Source of the DNA: Cichorium intybus
Lineage: Eukaryota; Streptophyta; Magnoliopsida; Asterales; Asteraceae
Assembly (NCBI GenBank): GCA_023525715.1
Contig: CM042015.1
Location: 88,494,750 to 88,558,749 of the forward strand
Length of the DNA stretch: 64,000 nt
Reading direction: 5' to 3'
Part shown: piece after piece, positions 1 to 13,898 of the stretch
How positions within the stretch are numbered: the first letter of the stretch is position 1
How the letters are laid out: each line of letters begins with the position of its first letter
Made by a program: the position numbers and the translations under genes
The notes under the pieces: model-generated
Seen by the model: the letters and a program-made list of their open reading frames with translations, nothing else
What the model was told of the DNA's origin: nothing
Databases searched by the model: none

Positions 1-49
1 GCCGTCATACATCTTCAACAAAGCCTAACAAAGTTGCCCTCTTCATCCC

Positions 50-929
50 ATGGCGTACACTAATCCAACAGACGGTGCTGGCGTCGAGAAGAATGGCACC
101 CCGCCGGGAAAACCGTTGTCATTTGGGACACAGATGCTGGACAAAGGAGCTAAGATGCTGCAATCGTTGAAACCCATAAAGCAGATGAGTCAACATGCGT
201 GTACTTTTGCTGTCTATAGCCAAGACATGTCTCGACAGATCGAAACTCACCACTTCGTCACACGAATCAACCAGGATTTCCTCCAGTGCGCAGTCTACGA
301 CTCCGACGACACCTCCGGCAGACTCATAGGGGTGGAATATATAGTCTCTGATCGTATTTTTGATACTTTGCCACCTGATGAACAAAAACTGTGGCACTCT
401 CATGCTTATGAGGTATCTTCAATTTGATCCATGCTAACAAACAGAGATTGTTAGTGTCTTATGTTTGAAAATCTGCAGATACAATCAGGGCTGCTGGTGC
501 ACCCACGGATCCCAGAAACAGTTGCCAAGCCGGAGCTTGAAAACCAGGCCAAAACCTACGGGAAGTTTTGGTGCACATGGCAAACGGACAGAGGTGAACT
601 TTGTAACCAAGAAGCGTTCTCAAAAATTTAAATGATTTTTGTTGTATTGAGGTTTTTATGGTTGATTTGAAGGTGATAAGCTGCCAATCGGGCCACCGTC
701 GCTGATGATGTCACCACAGGAGGAGGTGATTGCCATGGCGAAGCCAGAGTTGGTGAAAAAGAGAGATGACAAGTACAACATATCGACTGATGCTATTCGG
801 GGTTCGAGAACTGATATCATGGGGCCAGGGAGGTTGCATCCCATGGCTGATTACTGGAGAGAGCACAAAAAGTGTTTTGCCGTCGATGTCGAAAGTGCGG
901 AGATGAAGAAACATACTATATTCCCATGA
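50..929 (+). CDS. oil body-associated protein, OBAP2-like (DUF1264), three exons
   Basis: Exons read as 50-412, 479-593 and 673-929, joined at GT-AG introns of 66 and 79 bp in phase 0 and phase 1, giving about 244 residues. The product matches the plant OBAP/DUF1264 family, small proteins bound to seed lipid droplets. Family stretches visible include LKPIKQM, HACTF, DMSRQIE, HHFVTRINQDFLQCAVYDSDD, RLIGVEYIVSDRIF, LWHSHAYE, TYGKFWCTW, a DRGDKLP block across the second intron and LMMSP. No signal peptide or long hydrophobic hairpin is seen, unlike oleosins. The start is the first ATG (CCCATGGCG). It differs from the second copy at 10196-11804 in having one intron fewer: codons that span intron 1 there are continuous here. 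Only 49 bases of upstream DNA are in the window, so the promoter is not visible. OBAP2 rather than OBAP1 is judged by eye from sequence style. Confidence 0.9.
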
Positions 930-2566
930 GGTTAAACTGCTATATGGTTGACTTGTTGTGTATATATGGATTTCCGGAATGAGTGCTGTATCCGTATACA
1001 ATGAAAGGAATCTTAGACTTGTTAAATTAAATCTAAATAAATCGACACTTTGTGTGCTAAATATCGTTTCAACTTTCATGAGCACCCGTATTGCCGTATT
1101 GGGGTTTTTTTCCCCAAAAATTAGTAGCTCAATAAACTCATGCAAAAATCGTTCCTTTTAATATCCATTCTTTTAAGAGTACCGCTTTTATGGTCATCGG
1201 CCGGTTTTCAAAATTTTACATCATTTTGGTTTTATATTTTCATCGGCCGCGGTTTCGAATATTTAAACATTTAATTTGTTAGAATGGCCAAAACACAAGA
1301 AACCTCTAATCTTGCTTTTAAATTTACAGTTTGTCCAACTGTTGGTCTACCACAGCATTGGTCGTCGATTGTGTTGTATTGGACAAAATTGCCCCTGTAT
1401 TTGAAGCCTTTTGATGTCCTTAAAAATCTCGATCTGGTGATGTGTTGAATTGGAAAAAATTTCCCCTCTTCTTTTGAAGACTATTGGTGATGCAAAGATT
1501 TTTTGGTGGCTTTCGGACAAAATTACCCCTGGTTTCTTACAAATCGCAGAAATATTTTTGAGATTTGAGCTGTTTGGACTGAGTTACTTATGGTCGAATT
1601 TAACCCTGGTGTATTTCTGCACGCGATGCTATTGTCTTTGCTGCTAGATCCTGGCCTGGGTGCTGCTTCGAGTTTTTCTTGAAGATTGATTTTGTTGCTC
1701 CTGGTTTTTCATTGAAGTTTGGCGCTGCTGCTGTTTTTGTTCTTTAGGTGCTGCTGGGGAAAATTTTCCCTGTGCTTTCTATTGTGTATTTTCTTGTCAG
1801 TTTGCATAGGTTCCGTTTTGGGTGGGTAATTTTTGGTGGTTTATGACAGTGGGACTGTTCTTTTGGTTCTTGTTCGGATGTTTTCTTGAAAGTCGGTTGT
1901 TTTTGCGCTTCCTTTTTAATGACTTTATATTCACACTCCATCCTATTTTTTATGGAGTTTTATGGACACTCCACTGTTCTTTATTGGTTAGCAGTTAATT
2001 TTTTATTTTCCAACAACATTTATTGGTATCAAAAATCCCATCCATTTATAGTTTAGTGATTTAGTGATTCGTGTCTTGTTTATCAGGCCAATACAACACG
2101 TCATTCTTCAAAATCAAGAGGCCTTGATTATATAGAAGCTTTTAGAGTAACAAGTTCTTCCTAATGTTTACAAACCTTCAATCATCTTTTACATGACAAA
2201 TAAAATACATTGTTGTAGGAGATTATGTGCAAGAAAACATGCAATGGTGTTGCAATGAGATCATCTTTGATGTTCTTGAATAGTATGAAATACATAATTT
2301 TCCCTCCTAAGTTCCTAGAAAGAGCTAGAGTTAATTTATAAGATAGTGTATTCTTCACATAATCTTATTGTTGTGTATGTAGAGCCTAATCCGAACCGAG
2401 GAGTCACTACGACCGAATAAGATTAGTTGTCTAAAGCAGCCAAACCGAGGCAAGGAATGCCAGTGCGATTGCAAGGTCGTGCTTCGTCTTAGATTAGTCT
2501 CTTCTTTAGAAATTGTAAGCTCCGCTTCGGAGGATCATGCGATGCGAAGATTTGTATCATGAGTCT
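930..2566. other. 3' flank of OBAP gene and anonymous AT/T-rich DNA
   Basis: No gene recognised. An AATAAA at 1131-1136, about 200 bases after the stop, is a possible polyadenylation signal for the upstream OBAP gene. From about 1250 to 2000 the plus strand is T-rich, with short open frames that match no family I know. Confidence 0.4.
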
Positions 2567-2800
2567 GGTGTATACCGAGCTTTTTGTATAAATAGGTTGG
2601 TTTAGAAAACATTTGTAAAAATAGGTTAGTTTGAAAAAGTTTTGTGGAAATAGGTTGGTTTGAGGAGAGATCCACCATATTTACCGTTTTATATGTTTTT
2701 TTCCCAAAACAATTATATATATTTTCATATATAACCCCTCAATAACGTTTATCTCTTGTTTTAGTTATATACTTTATTATTGAATAATTCAAACTTTACC

Positions 2801-3173
<373 letters not shown>

Positions 3174-3261
<88 letters not shown>
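3174..3261. repeat. (TA)n microsatellite, about 44 units
   Basis: Uninterrupted TA repeat abutting the right end of the MITE at 2922-3173. Confidence 0.97.
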
Positions 3262-3263
<2 letters not shown>

Positions 3264-3499
3264 TTAATTACAATGTCACGACGTTACAATATAAAATGAT
3301 ATTATGATACAAATTAAGCGTAAGGTTACAATATAAATTAAACATTGAGTCATAAGATTTGTTTCTGTAATTATCATTTATTCGTAAATTTGAGAAAATC
3401 CTTAGTCTGAAATACCTAAAATGTATAGTCCAAAATATTCGAAATTAATGTATTGTCCTGAATGTGTGATTTTTGTATGTCAAATATATATGTAAGAGC

Positions 3500-3804
3500 T
3501 AGGGATGAGTGTGGTCCTGAAACCTGACCGAACCGCACCAAAACTGAGTTAGTATTTTTTTTTTTAAATTGAATATGTGTATTCGGTCCCGATTCGGTTC
3601 GGTTATGTCGGTTTTCGGTTCGGTTTGTTTTTTCATGAGCAACATTAGTGTTAGGGGTAAGCATGGTCCGGGGATCGGACCGAATTGGACTGAAATTGAA
3701 TTAACATTTTTTTAAATCGAATATGTATATTTGGTCCCTGTTCGGTTTAGTTTGGGTTGGTTTTCAGTTCGGTTTGGTTTTTCTGATCCTTATGCTCATC
3801 CCTA
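3500..3804. mobile_element. hAT-type MITE rich in GGTTCGG motifs
   Basis: The ends are TAGGGATGAG and CTCATCCCTA, a perfect 10-bp TIR. Flanks are GTAAGAGC (3492-3499) and GTAAGAAC (3805-3812), an 8-bp target duplication with one mismatch, which is diagnostic of the hAT superfamily. The interior holds CGGTTCGGTT-like runs on both strands and no open frame of note. Confidence 0.8.
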
Positions 3805-3812
3805 GTAAGAAC

Positions 3813-4400
3813 AACTTTTGTCATTATGATTATGTCTCAAATGTATACTTTGGAATATATAATTTTGTCAGTATAGATATAGTTATGTCACAATAGTTTA
3901 ACTTAAGTTTTTTCTTTCTTCTTTTCTTTCATCATTTGTTCAAACATAATAATGTACATATTATTTTCTATATGTAATAATAAATATCGTATGTAGCATA
4001 CTAATTTTTGTCTTTTTATCTTATGATTTATTTTGCAGTTAGATTTCAAAGCGATGTGAACTTTGTAACATTTTAATTAATGTTGTAAGTTAGTGTTTTA
4101 TTAATGTTTTAATTTTATACTTAATTTGTATTGTAATATCACTTTTAATTGATCTTGTAATTTCATGACATTGTAATATATTCAATATTGGTGTCTATTT
4201 GATGGTATTTGTAAGATCTATTTGAAGGTATAGCATTTTAAAAATAATAAATAAATTATAACTATATATGTTGGAATAAATCTATGTGTTATTCAATAAT
4301 GATATATATAAATGAAAAAAGATAAAAATTCAAAGGCTAATATTGTAATTTTTTAAAAAGATAAATGAAATTTTATACGATTGTTTCCGAAAAAAAAACA
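3813..4400. other. AT-rich spacer, nothing recognised
   Basis: Very AT-rich DNA inside the large inverted repeat. It includes short A and T runs and no family match that I can see. Confidence 0.4.
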
Positions 4401-4545
4401 TATGAAATGGAAAATATGGTGGACCCACCTCAAACAAACCTACAAACCTTTTTAAAACTAACCTATTTTTACAAATGTTTTTCAAAATAACCTATTTATA
4501 CAAAAAACTCGATGTATACCTTATTGTCATACTCTACTTTAAGGT

Positions 4546-5176
4546 TGTTCCCATGTTCGCAGGAAGACATCATCCGGGCCGAGGAGCAGCCTTTGCTCCG
4601 GTTCGAGGCTTTGTAGTAGATCCTTCTCATGGATCAGATGGAGAGAATTGAGATGTTGATAAAAGGGTTAAGCTACTTCAGAAACGAAGTGTCCCTTGAC
4701 ACAAGTACAAAGGACGGTAAGTGTCAAAAGGTTGGTCTGCGCAACACGTTTATTGTTGCCAGTAGTTAGTCTGCCACAAGCATGTTCCTTGTCTTATCCC
4801 ATTAGCTGGCCTATGTGTAGAAAGTGAAAGGCTATAAGATGTGCCAAGATTCATCTTGGTTTCCTCATCCGACTATATATATCTCCCATAACCAAGAGTG
4901 TTAATGTGTGTGCAGTTATTAGAGTGTAGAGATTATTCTTGTAAATTTTGTCTAACATTCTTATAATAAAATCTCTCTAGTTCCACAGTGGACGTAGCTT
5001 GATCTCGCGATCGAGTTAACTACTTAATTATATGTGTTGATCTTTACTTGCTAGTTCTTCATGTATTTCTTGCTGCAACGATTTCGTTGGTTTGAGTGCT
5101 TATAGTCGAGGGTTGTTTGGGCGTATCTTGTTCTTGAGAGGTTGAGTTTACGATCTCGCTTGTTGCTTACCCAACA
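4546..5176. mobile_element. LTR-like sequence, probable solo LTR or fragment
   Basis: A TATATATA promoter-like box near 4873 is followed by an AATAAAA-like stretch near 4964 and a GC-richer transcribed-leader-like segment, ending ...CTTACCCAACA. That order resembles a plant LTR (U3, R, U5). I found no matching second LTR and no convincing target duplication, so element class and exact ends are uncertain. Confidence 0.3.
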
Positions 5177-6840
5177 ATTATAAGAATAATTATTAAAGTG
5201 TTAGTTACAAATGATCAATTTACTAGCTAAATAATTTATTTGTACAAAAAATTATGGATTTGAGTTTATATATATTTTTGTTAATTGCATTGATTAAAAA
5301 TATACAAACATGTATAATGTCAGAAACATGAAGTTTCTTCTGTTGTACTTGACTTAATTTTTACGTAGTTTTCTATAAACTAAATTTACTTCTTTTGTTA
5401 TTCATTTTCATATTCAATATGTTACATATTTTTTTCTTATTACATTATAAAAGTTAAAATAAATTATTATTTTTCATATTTTTTTGTATTTAAGAAATAA
5501 TTGTGTTCTATATAAAATTATACATAATTGTTGAAGACAATTAAATATTAAGAGCTTAGATGTATTGACGATATCTTTAATGGTATAATTCTAGAAGATA
5601 ACTAGTATTTTGACCAGTTTGTTATAGAATAAACAAATATAATAGAATCGATAATAATATACTTTCAGCGAAAATAGCAATGTTATCTCACTTTATTACC
5701 TATAATAGAAATGTACATTTATTGTCATACCAATAATAATAATATAATTGGTGGTTTATTGACAATAGCGATGTCCTTGAAGTTACTTATTCATAATAGC
5801 AATATACTTATATTTCTTCAAGCTCCAGATAATGGTGTAAAAATACCCAAATTACTTTCCACGGATCGCTCTTAGCATATGTCAGAAGACTTTCCTAATA
5901 CATTGATGATAAAATACTTTGTCTATGGCAAATAAAATAGGTAGTAATGTTGCAGGAGCTTGTGGCGCATAAACTATTTTCCTTGCGATCCTTAAACATG
6001 TGTCTTAAAATATTATTAGTTTTATTAAATGTGACACTTGTCATAATTTCACATGAGTATGAATATGAGTAGGAATAAAATGTAGGAATGAATACAATTA
6101 CTCTAAAGTGATATGTATAACCATATAGTTAAAAGGTGTGATTAAATATCAAACCTAGAATAGATGAGGCAGCAATTGAGAGCCACTGCCATATTGGGGT
6201 TGATTACGTATCGGTTTCAATTACCATCTTGCTAAAGAACACAACACATATCATAATAGAGAGCTATAACGTCGCCTATACTGAAACCAATAACACCTAG
6301 TTTAACCGTAAAAAGTAAAATACAAGGTAAAGGAAGTCAAAAGTGACATAAAAAGTTGAGAACTTGTCCTTTCCAATTTTGATTTTCTTATAAAGTTAAA
6401 ATTTATATTCCATTGAAGTTCACAAAATGACTTATCCAAGTCTAAAAATTAAATTTCAATCCTGCATAACCAACTAATTTACCCATGCCTGTATATCACT
6501 TTTCAAATATCCCTATTTAATTCTTGCCAAATATTTGGTAAGCATACTATTTCAACAACTCCAAGTCAATGCTTTCTTCATGCTTTCACCTTCACGACTT
6601 CAAATCTCGATTCTTGATTTCTTGATTTTTCTAAGACTTAACTCCTTATTCCTCGTGAGACAATAATGAAACAAGTATTTTTTTTACTATTTATCCATTT
6701 TGGTTTATTTCATTTGTTGTCTAATTTGTCTTGTTGAAACTTGAAATTAGCTAGTTAGGGTTATTTGATATTTTGATTAGGGTTAATAATTTTGCAATTT
6801 CTTAAAAATTTTGATTGTAGGGTTCCATTAGTAATTTTAA
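5177..6840. other. AT-rich intergenic DNA
   Basis: No gene, RNA or clear repeat recognised on either strand. Short AT-rich segments only. Confidence 0.4.
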
Positions 6841-6844
6841 AACT

Positions 6845-8985
<2,141 letters not shown>

Positions 8986-9208
8986 CACTTTGACGTTAAA
9001 CTTGAAATTATATGAGTAGTATTTTTTTAAAAAAAACGAGTCTTTCTGAAAAAAAAAAAAAAAACTTTAAAATGTAATCTATGTTGTCTATAGTCTAAAC
9101 TACTTTTCTTGAATTGTTCTTTGATCCTATTATATATTTTGAAGAAATATCTTTTGTGCCACCCATTTTTTTTGGTCCCCCACCCTCACTCTCACCCTCT
9201 ATGCCGAA

Positions 9209-9843
9209 TAAGGGTGTTATTCGATCGGTTATTTCGGTTTTCGGTTAAATCGGTTCGGTTATTTCGGTTTTTTAACACTTCTAAATTAACCGTAATCAAA
9301 CCATATAAGGTTTGGTTAAATCGGTTTCGACTTATTCGGTTTGGTTTACCGGTTAAATGAAATAAAAAATAAGTCCATTATAAAATACAAAAACTTGTCA
9401 AAAAACTGAATCTTGTCCAAACCCCAGCTGAACCGATTTAAAAAGGTTGTTTTTCCTATTTAGAAGCCGATGAATTTCTACTACTCATTGATGTCCTTCT
9501 TAAGTTTTCATTTTCTAAGTAAAGTCTTCATAATTTTTTGTGCATCGATATGGAATACCAAACAAAACATATACATATACCACATTCACTTGTTTAATTC
9601 AAACGAATGCAAAGTGTAAACTTTAAATATATAAATATAAAGTGTAAAAAATATACTTGATTGCTTATACGGTTTATTCGGTTTAACAAACTAATAAAAA
9701 TTTAACCAAACCAAACCAAATAAGGTCATGCTTATTCGGTTAACCAAACTAAATTAACCGAAAACATAATAAACCAAACCAGATAACCCAAACGTCATTG
9801 GGTTTGGTTTGGTTATTCGGTTTCTGTTTTTTGTCACACCCTA
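9209..9843. mobile_element. hAT-type non-autonomous element with perfect 8-bp target duplication
   Basis: It is flanked on both sides by ATGCCGAA (9201-9208 and 9844-9851), a perfect 8-bp duplication typical of hAT insertions. The ends are TAAGGGTGT and ACACCCTA (one-base indel between them). The two halves are near mirror complements: GGTTATTTCGGTTTTCGG on the left and AACCAAACCAAATAAGG motifs on the right. No coding capacity. Confidence 0.8.
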
Positions 9844-9851
9844 ATGCCGAA

Positions 9852-10195
9852 TGCCATGTTGACCTTTAGATTCATGTGAAGTGTCCTTTGCACATATAAG
9901 GAAATGCAAAACGTGCAGGACTAGCAAAAATAATAATAATAAAGAAAAGTGAAGTACATTGAAATTAACCTAAAATATATAGTCAAGCCACTCCAGGTAC
10001 AAATGAGCAAAATGAAAAAAAAGTGATCTTAAATAAACCACTTCTATATATGTTTGGGTGTGTGTTGTGTGTTGACCTTTATACACACATGTCACATCAT
10101 GAAGGATTTTTTTCCCATTCTCAGTATAGGCATTGCATAATATCATTAAATTGTTCCAAATAAACAAAAAAAAAAAAAAAAAAAAAAAAAACCAA
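9852..10195. other. 3' flank of the minus-strand OBAP gene
   Basis: Short intergenic stretch containing an A-run at about 10167-10190, only a few bases beyond the OBAP stop codon. On the minus strand this reads as a T-run. No clear polyadenylation signal could be assigned. Confidence 0.4.
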
Positions 10196-11804
10196 TTAAG
10201 GGAATTTGGGCCCTTCCAACCTTTTCATCTCTGCTTGTTCTATGTCGATTGCGTAACCCTTCCCATTCTGCATCCAGAAATCCGAGGCTCGTGCATTCCC
10301 AGGTTTGGATACCGGAATATCAGCCCTTGATGCCCGAAGATCAGCAGTTGATATTTTGTATTTGTTATCCCTCACCAGGACTAGCTCAGGCTGTACAACA
10401 CCCATATTTACTACTTGTGGCGACATCATTAGCGCTGGTGCACCAAGCGGAAGCCTATCACCTGCACACCAACCATTATCACTTAACTCCAATAGCTTCC
10501 AAAGAATCAACATCTTTAACTCCAATATCAAATACTACAGAGATGATAACCATAAGAATGATACGTCTTACCTCTATCGACTTGCCAAGTACACCAAAAC
10601 TTTCCGTAAGTATGCGCAATATTTTCAAGCTCGGTCCTATGAAGCATTTCTGGGACACCTGGATTCACCCACAGTCCTGAGGTAACCTGGAGCATCAGCA
10701 AACAGTGATCCAATTACTGAACAAATTCATTTTAATTTCAAGATTAAACGAAATGAAAAAAACACAAAATGTATTCCAAACCAAAAGCAAACTCTCAGAA
10801 AAGTAGGGATCTTTTTGGATAATCTTGAGCTCCTAAGATTTCACAACCCTGTTAGGTTTTGTCCAAAAATTTGAAAGTAGTCTCACCACTCGGGCATGGT
10901 TTCGTAAATTCTACAGAAACATACAAGTTTGCTACTTTGCTATTTATCGCGACTCTTTGCAACAAAGCCAGCAAATCTATTAGTTGTATTAATTTCATAA
11001 ATTCATCGTGATTTTCTTACTTTTTGTTGAAGTTTTATTGAGAGATATATCAAATTTTCTGTCAACTACAAAAATCTGAAAGAAGACAGCATCTGCTAGC
11101 CGTTCCCCAACTTTGGAAGTACGGCTTTCACAGTGTCACTGGTACCGCTATGAGATCCGGCGACTGCTTTTATCATCTTTCTTATGCTGACGTTTATTAT
11201 CTTCAACAATAAAAAAAACAAAAATAAAACAAGGAAAACAATTAAACAACCTCATGGTCATGGGAATGCCACAGCTTCTGTTCATCAGTTGGCAAAGTAT
11301 CAAAGATTCTATCAGACACAATGTATTCCACCCCTGCACAAATACCACTCAATTTATTCAAAAGGAAGCCTTATATACCTCATATTTAATTTTTAACAGC
11401 GATTTTTATTAGAGAAAATATTACGATCCGAAAACATTTTTAGAAAATGGCAACATCTATTTAGTAATAAAAGAAACATTCCATGAATTGAAGATTAACA
11501 AATCAACCATGAATTTTATACCTATAAGACGAGCGGAAGGGTCATCGGAGTCGTAAACGGCGCACTGGAGGAAATCTTGATTTAGGCGAGTGATGAAGTG
11601 ATGAGCCTCGATCTGTCGACTCATGTCATGGCTGTAGACGGAGAAGGTGCACGCATGCAGGCTCATTTGTTTAATGGGTTTCAAAGTTTGTAGCATCTGA
11701 GCACTTTTGTCGATGACATGATGCCCCACCGTCATGGGTTTTCCGGGAGGGACCGATCCATCGCCCACTGGCATCACATCCGGAGCTTTATCGCTGGAAG
11801 CCAT
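10196..11804 (-). CDS. oil body-associated protein, OBAP2-like (DUF1264), four exons
   Basis: Minus-strand exons are 11804-11522, 11333-11251, 10686-10572 and 10461-10196, with GT-AG introns, giving about 248 residues. The product is a second OBAP/DUF1264 lipid-droplet protein, clearly paralogous to the gene at 50-929. Shared blocks include LKPIKQM, DMSRQIEAHHF, NQDFLQCAVYDSDD, GVEYIVSDRIFDTLP, LWHSH, TYGKFWCTW, DRGDRLPLG, LMMSPQ and a C-terminal EMKR-x-FP. The start is the first ATG of the MASSDKAPD frame. Exons 1 and 2 here correspond to the single first exon of the other copy. The two genes face each other about 9.3 kb apart. Nothing suggests inactivation. Confidence 0.9.
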
Positions 11805-12404
11805 CGGAGCAACAATTATTTTCCGATTTGGCGATCTACAGTCGATTTTTAGGTGGTTCTGTTTGATCTGATGTATATGAAGGCAGTGAAATGTTAAGGA
11901 GATGACATGTGTGCTTCTGCTGACTTCTCCAAAGTGACTGTTTGCCACGTGTAGGTTTCTTACTAAAACAATCAATTATATCATAAACAAGATTAACCAA
12001 AGTGAAGGCAAAATAAAGTATGGAGTGTAAGCTTCATTGAGTGTACAGTTGTTTAATTACTTGTATTATGCTGAATACGTTACACTTATTTAATTTCAAT
12101 AAAAAAGACTAATATAGAGGTTCGAGAGAAAAGATAAAGATAAACAATTCGATACAAAGAACGTTGATCAAGTGAACCTTATTTATGACTCATGTAAGTA
12201 TTTGATAAACATGATAATTAATATAGCACTAACATATTTAAAACGGTAGAACTGTTATAATACCAAAAGATAATTTATACTTTTCTTTTACGAACTATAT
12301 ATTAATTTCCCGAGAAGTATTTGTGCAATTGACTTTAATTTTACGATATTGTTTACCTGACTATGCTGGCGAATCTTCACTATTCGTCTACAACACTTTT
12401 AATA
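11805..12404. other. upstream region of the minus-strand OBAP gene
   Basis: About 600 bases between the OBAP start codon and the Mutator-like repeat. It presumably holds the promoter. CACGTG-like CCACGTG at 11946-11952 is the core of an ABRE/G-box, a motif common in seed-expressed promoters. Its function here is inference. Confidence 0.35.
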
Positions 12405-13409
12405 TTTGGTCCCTATGAGTTATTCATTTTTTCAATTTTAGTTTAACTTTTGAAATTTGCATTTTTGGTCCATTGGCAGTAAAAATACCAATTTATCATT
12501 TTTAATTTTTTTTTCAATTTTTTTAATATTTTATTTATTAAATCAATTTAAGAAAATAAATAAACATAATCCCACCCCACCCACCCACTATTCTCTCTCT
12601 CTCTCCTACCCGGCTACAAGCTTGGGTCAACACAACAAACCAGTGTAACAGTGTTCCCAATACAAAGCATTTGTAATCAATTCGAAGAAACCAACAAATA
12701 TTCCGATCGATTTTAGAGAGTCTGTTGAACATATCAATTATTCTGAACCTGACTACATTGACTCCGGAAACATCTCTCTCTTTGTTTCAGCTTCTACGTA
12801 CCGGGAACAATAAAAGCATGTAATAGATCATGAGAAACACACACAAACGAAAATACTAATTACATGTCAGATGGTTAATTGCAGCCACGGACGACCTCAA
12901 GCTCCCCTCTCTCACTCTCTATACAACTCCGTCATACCCTTGCTAGAAGTCCATCGGAGAGATTAAGATCGAATCTCTCATACCAAGTTACCAACGAACC
13001 CATAACTCTCCCTAACACTCTCTCATTGTCTAACGTCCTCTCCCTATCGGCTCGTGAAGTCTCGGGTGAGACTGTTTCTTTTCTTTCCGATGGCATCGTC
13101 GGTGGCTAACTCAATCGGGTCTCATCACTCATGGAGGAACGACGAGCATTATACCACTCGAGTGGATTGAGCATTGGTTTGGGGCGGCAGCTGGTCTACG
13201 ACCACCAGAGATAGAAGTGGTATCGGAGACTTTGTTACTCTGTTTGTCTTCACTATTTGTTGTTTGGTTCTTGCTATTACCTGGGTTATTCTGTGCAATT
13301 GGGGGTTTACAAATGTTTGATTTGTGTTAGTAATGTTGTTGGCATTACATAGTTCTTCTTTATGTGTACCAAAATATTAAGAATGTACCAAAACAATAAT
13401 GGAATGTTT

Positions 13410-13717
13410 TGTTAGGATCGAGACACTTAGCCTACGGACACGGAACTCACACACTCAGCTCACAAATTAAGAACACAAGAATTTAACGTGGTTCGGTCTA
13501 ATCTGACCTACGTCCACGGCGGGTAACTAGAAGTTTTATTGCTCTGTGTTTATTTGTGTTGTGTGGTACATTTTTCTGATGAGTAGCACATCTCTATTTA
13601 TAGAGATGAAATTCAATGTGAACAAATAAGATTTCCCTTCAACAATATAGGCTGCCAAAATTCTCACCAACCTTTGAAAAAAAAAAAATCTTCACCAAAC
13701 CAATATTTCACCTAACA
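13410..13717 (-). repeat. 3' LTR of the gag-only copia
   Basis: 308 bp with TG...CA ends. In the element's sense it contains CTATAAATAG, a TATA box (plus-strand CTATTTATAG near 13593). Confidence 0.93.
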
Positions 13718-13898
13718 ATCTCCCACTTGAAGATTTTGAACAACGTAGTCTTTATCTATCGTCCAACTCTTGCAACAATTCTTCAATCTCTCACTTGAAG
13801 CCACGGAACAATCTTCACCTGTGCTTCAACTGTGCATTCCAAAAAACACTTTTGATCTTAGCTCTTTCCTAGTTACCCTGGCCTTCTCTTCAATTTTC

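Noticed and set aside
12879..13109. Small gene inside the Mutator-like element
   Set aside because: The 76-codon frame is serine/leucine-rich and matches no family I know; it may be captured non-coding sequence.
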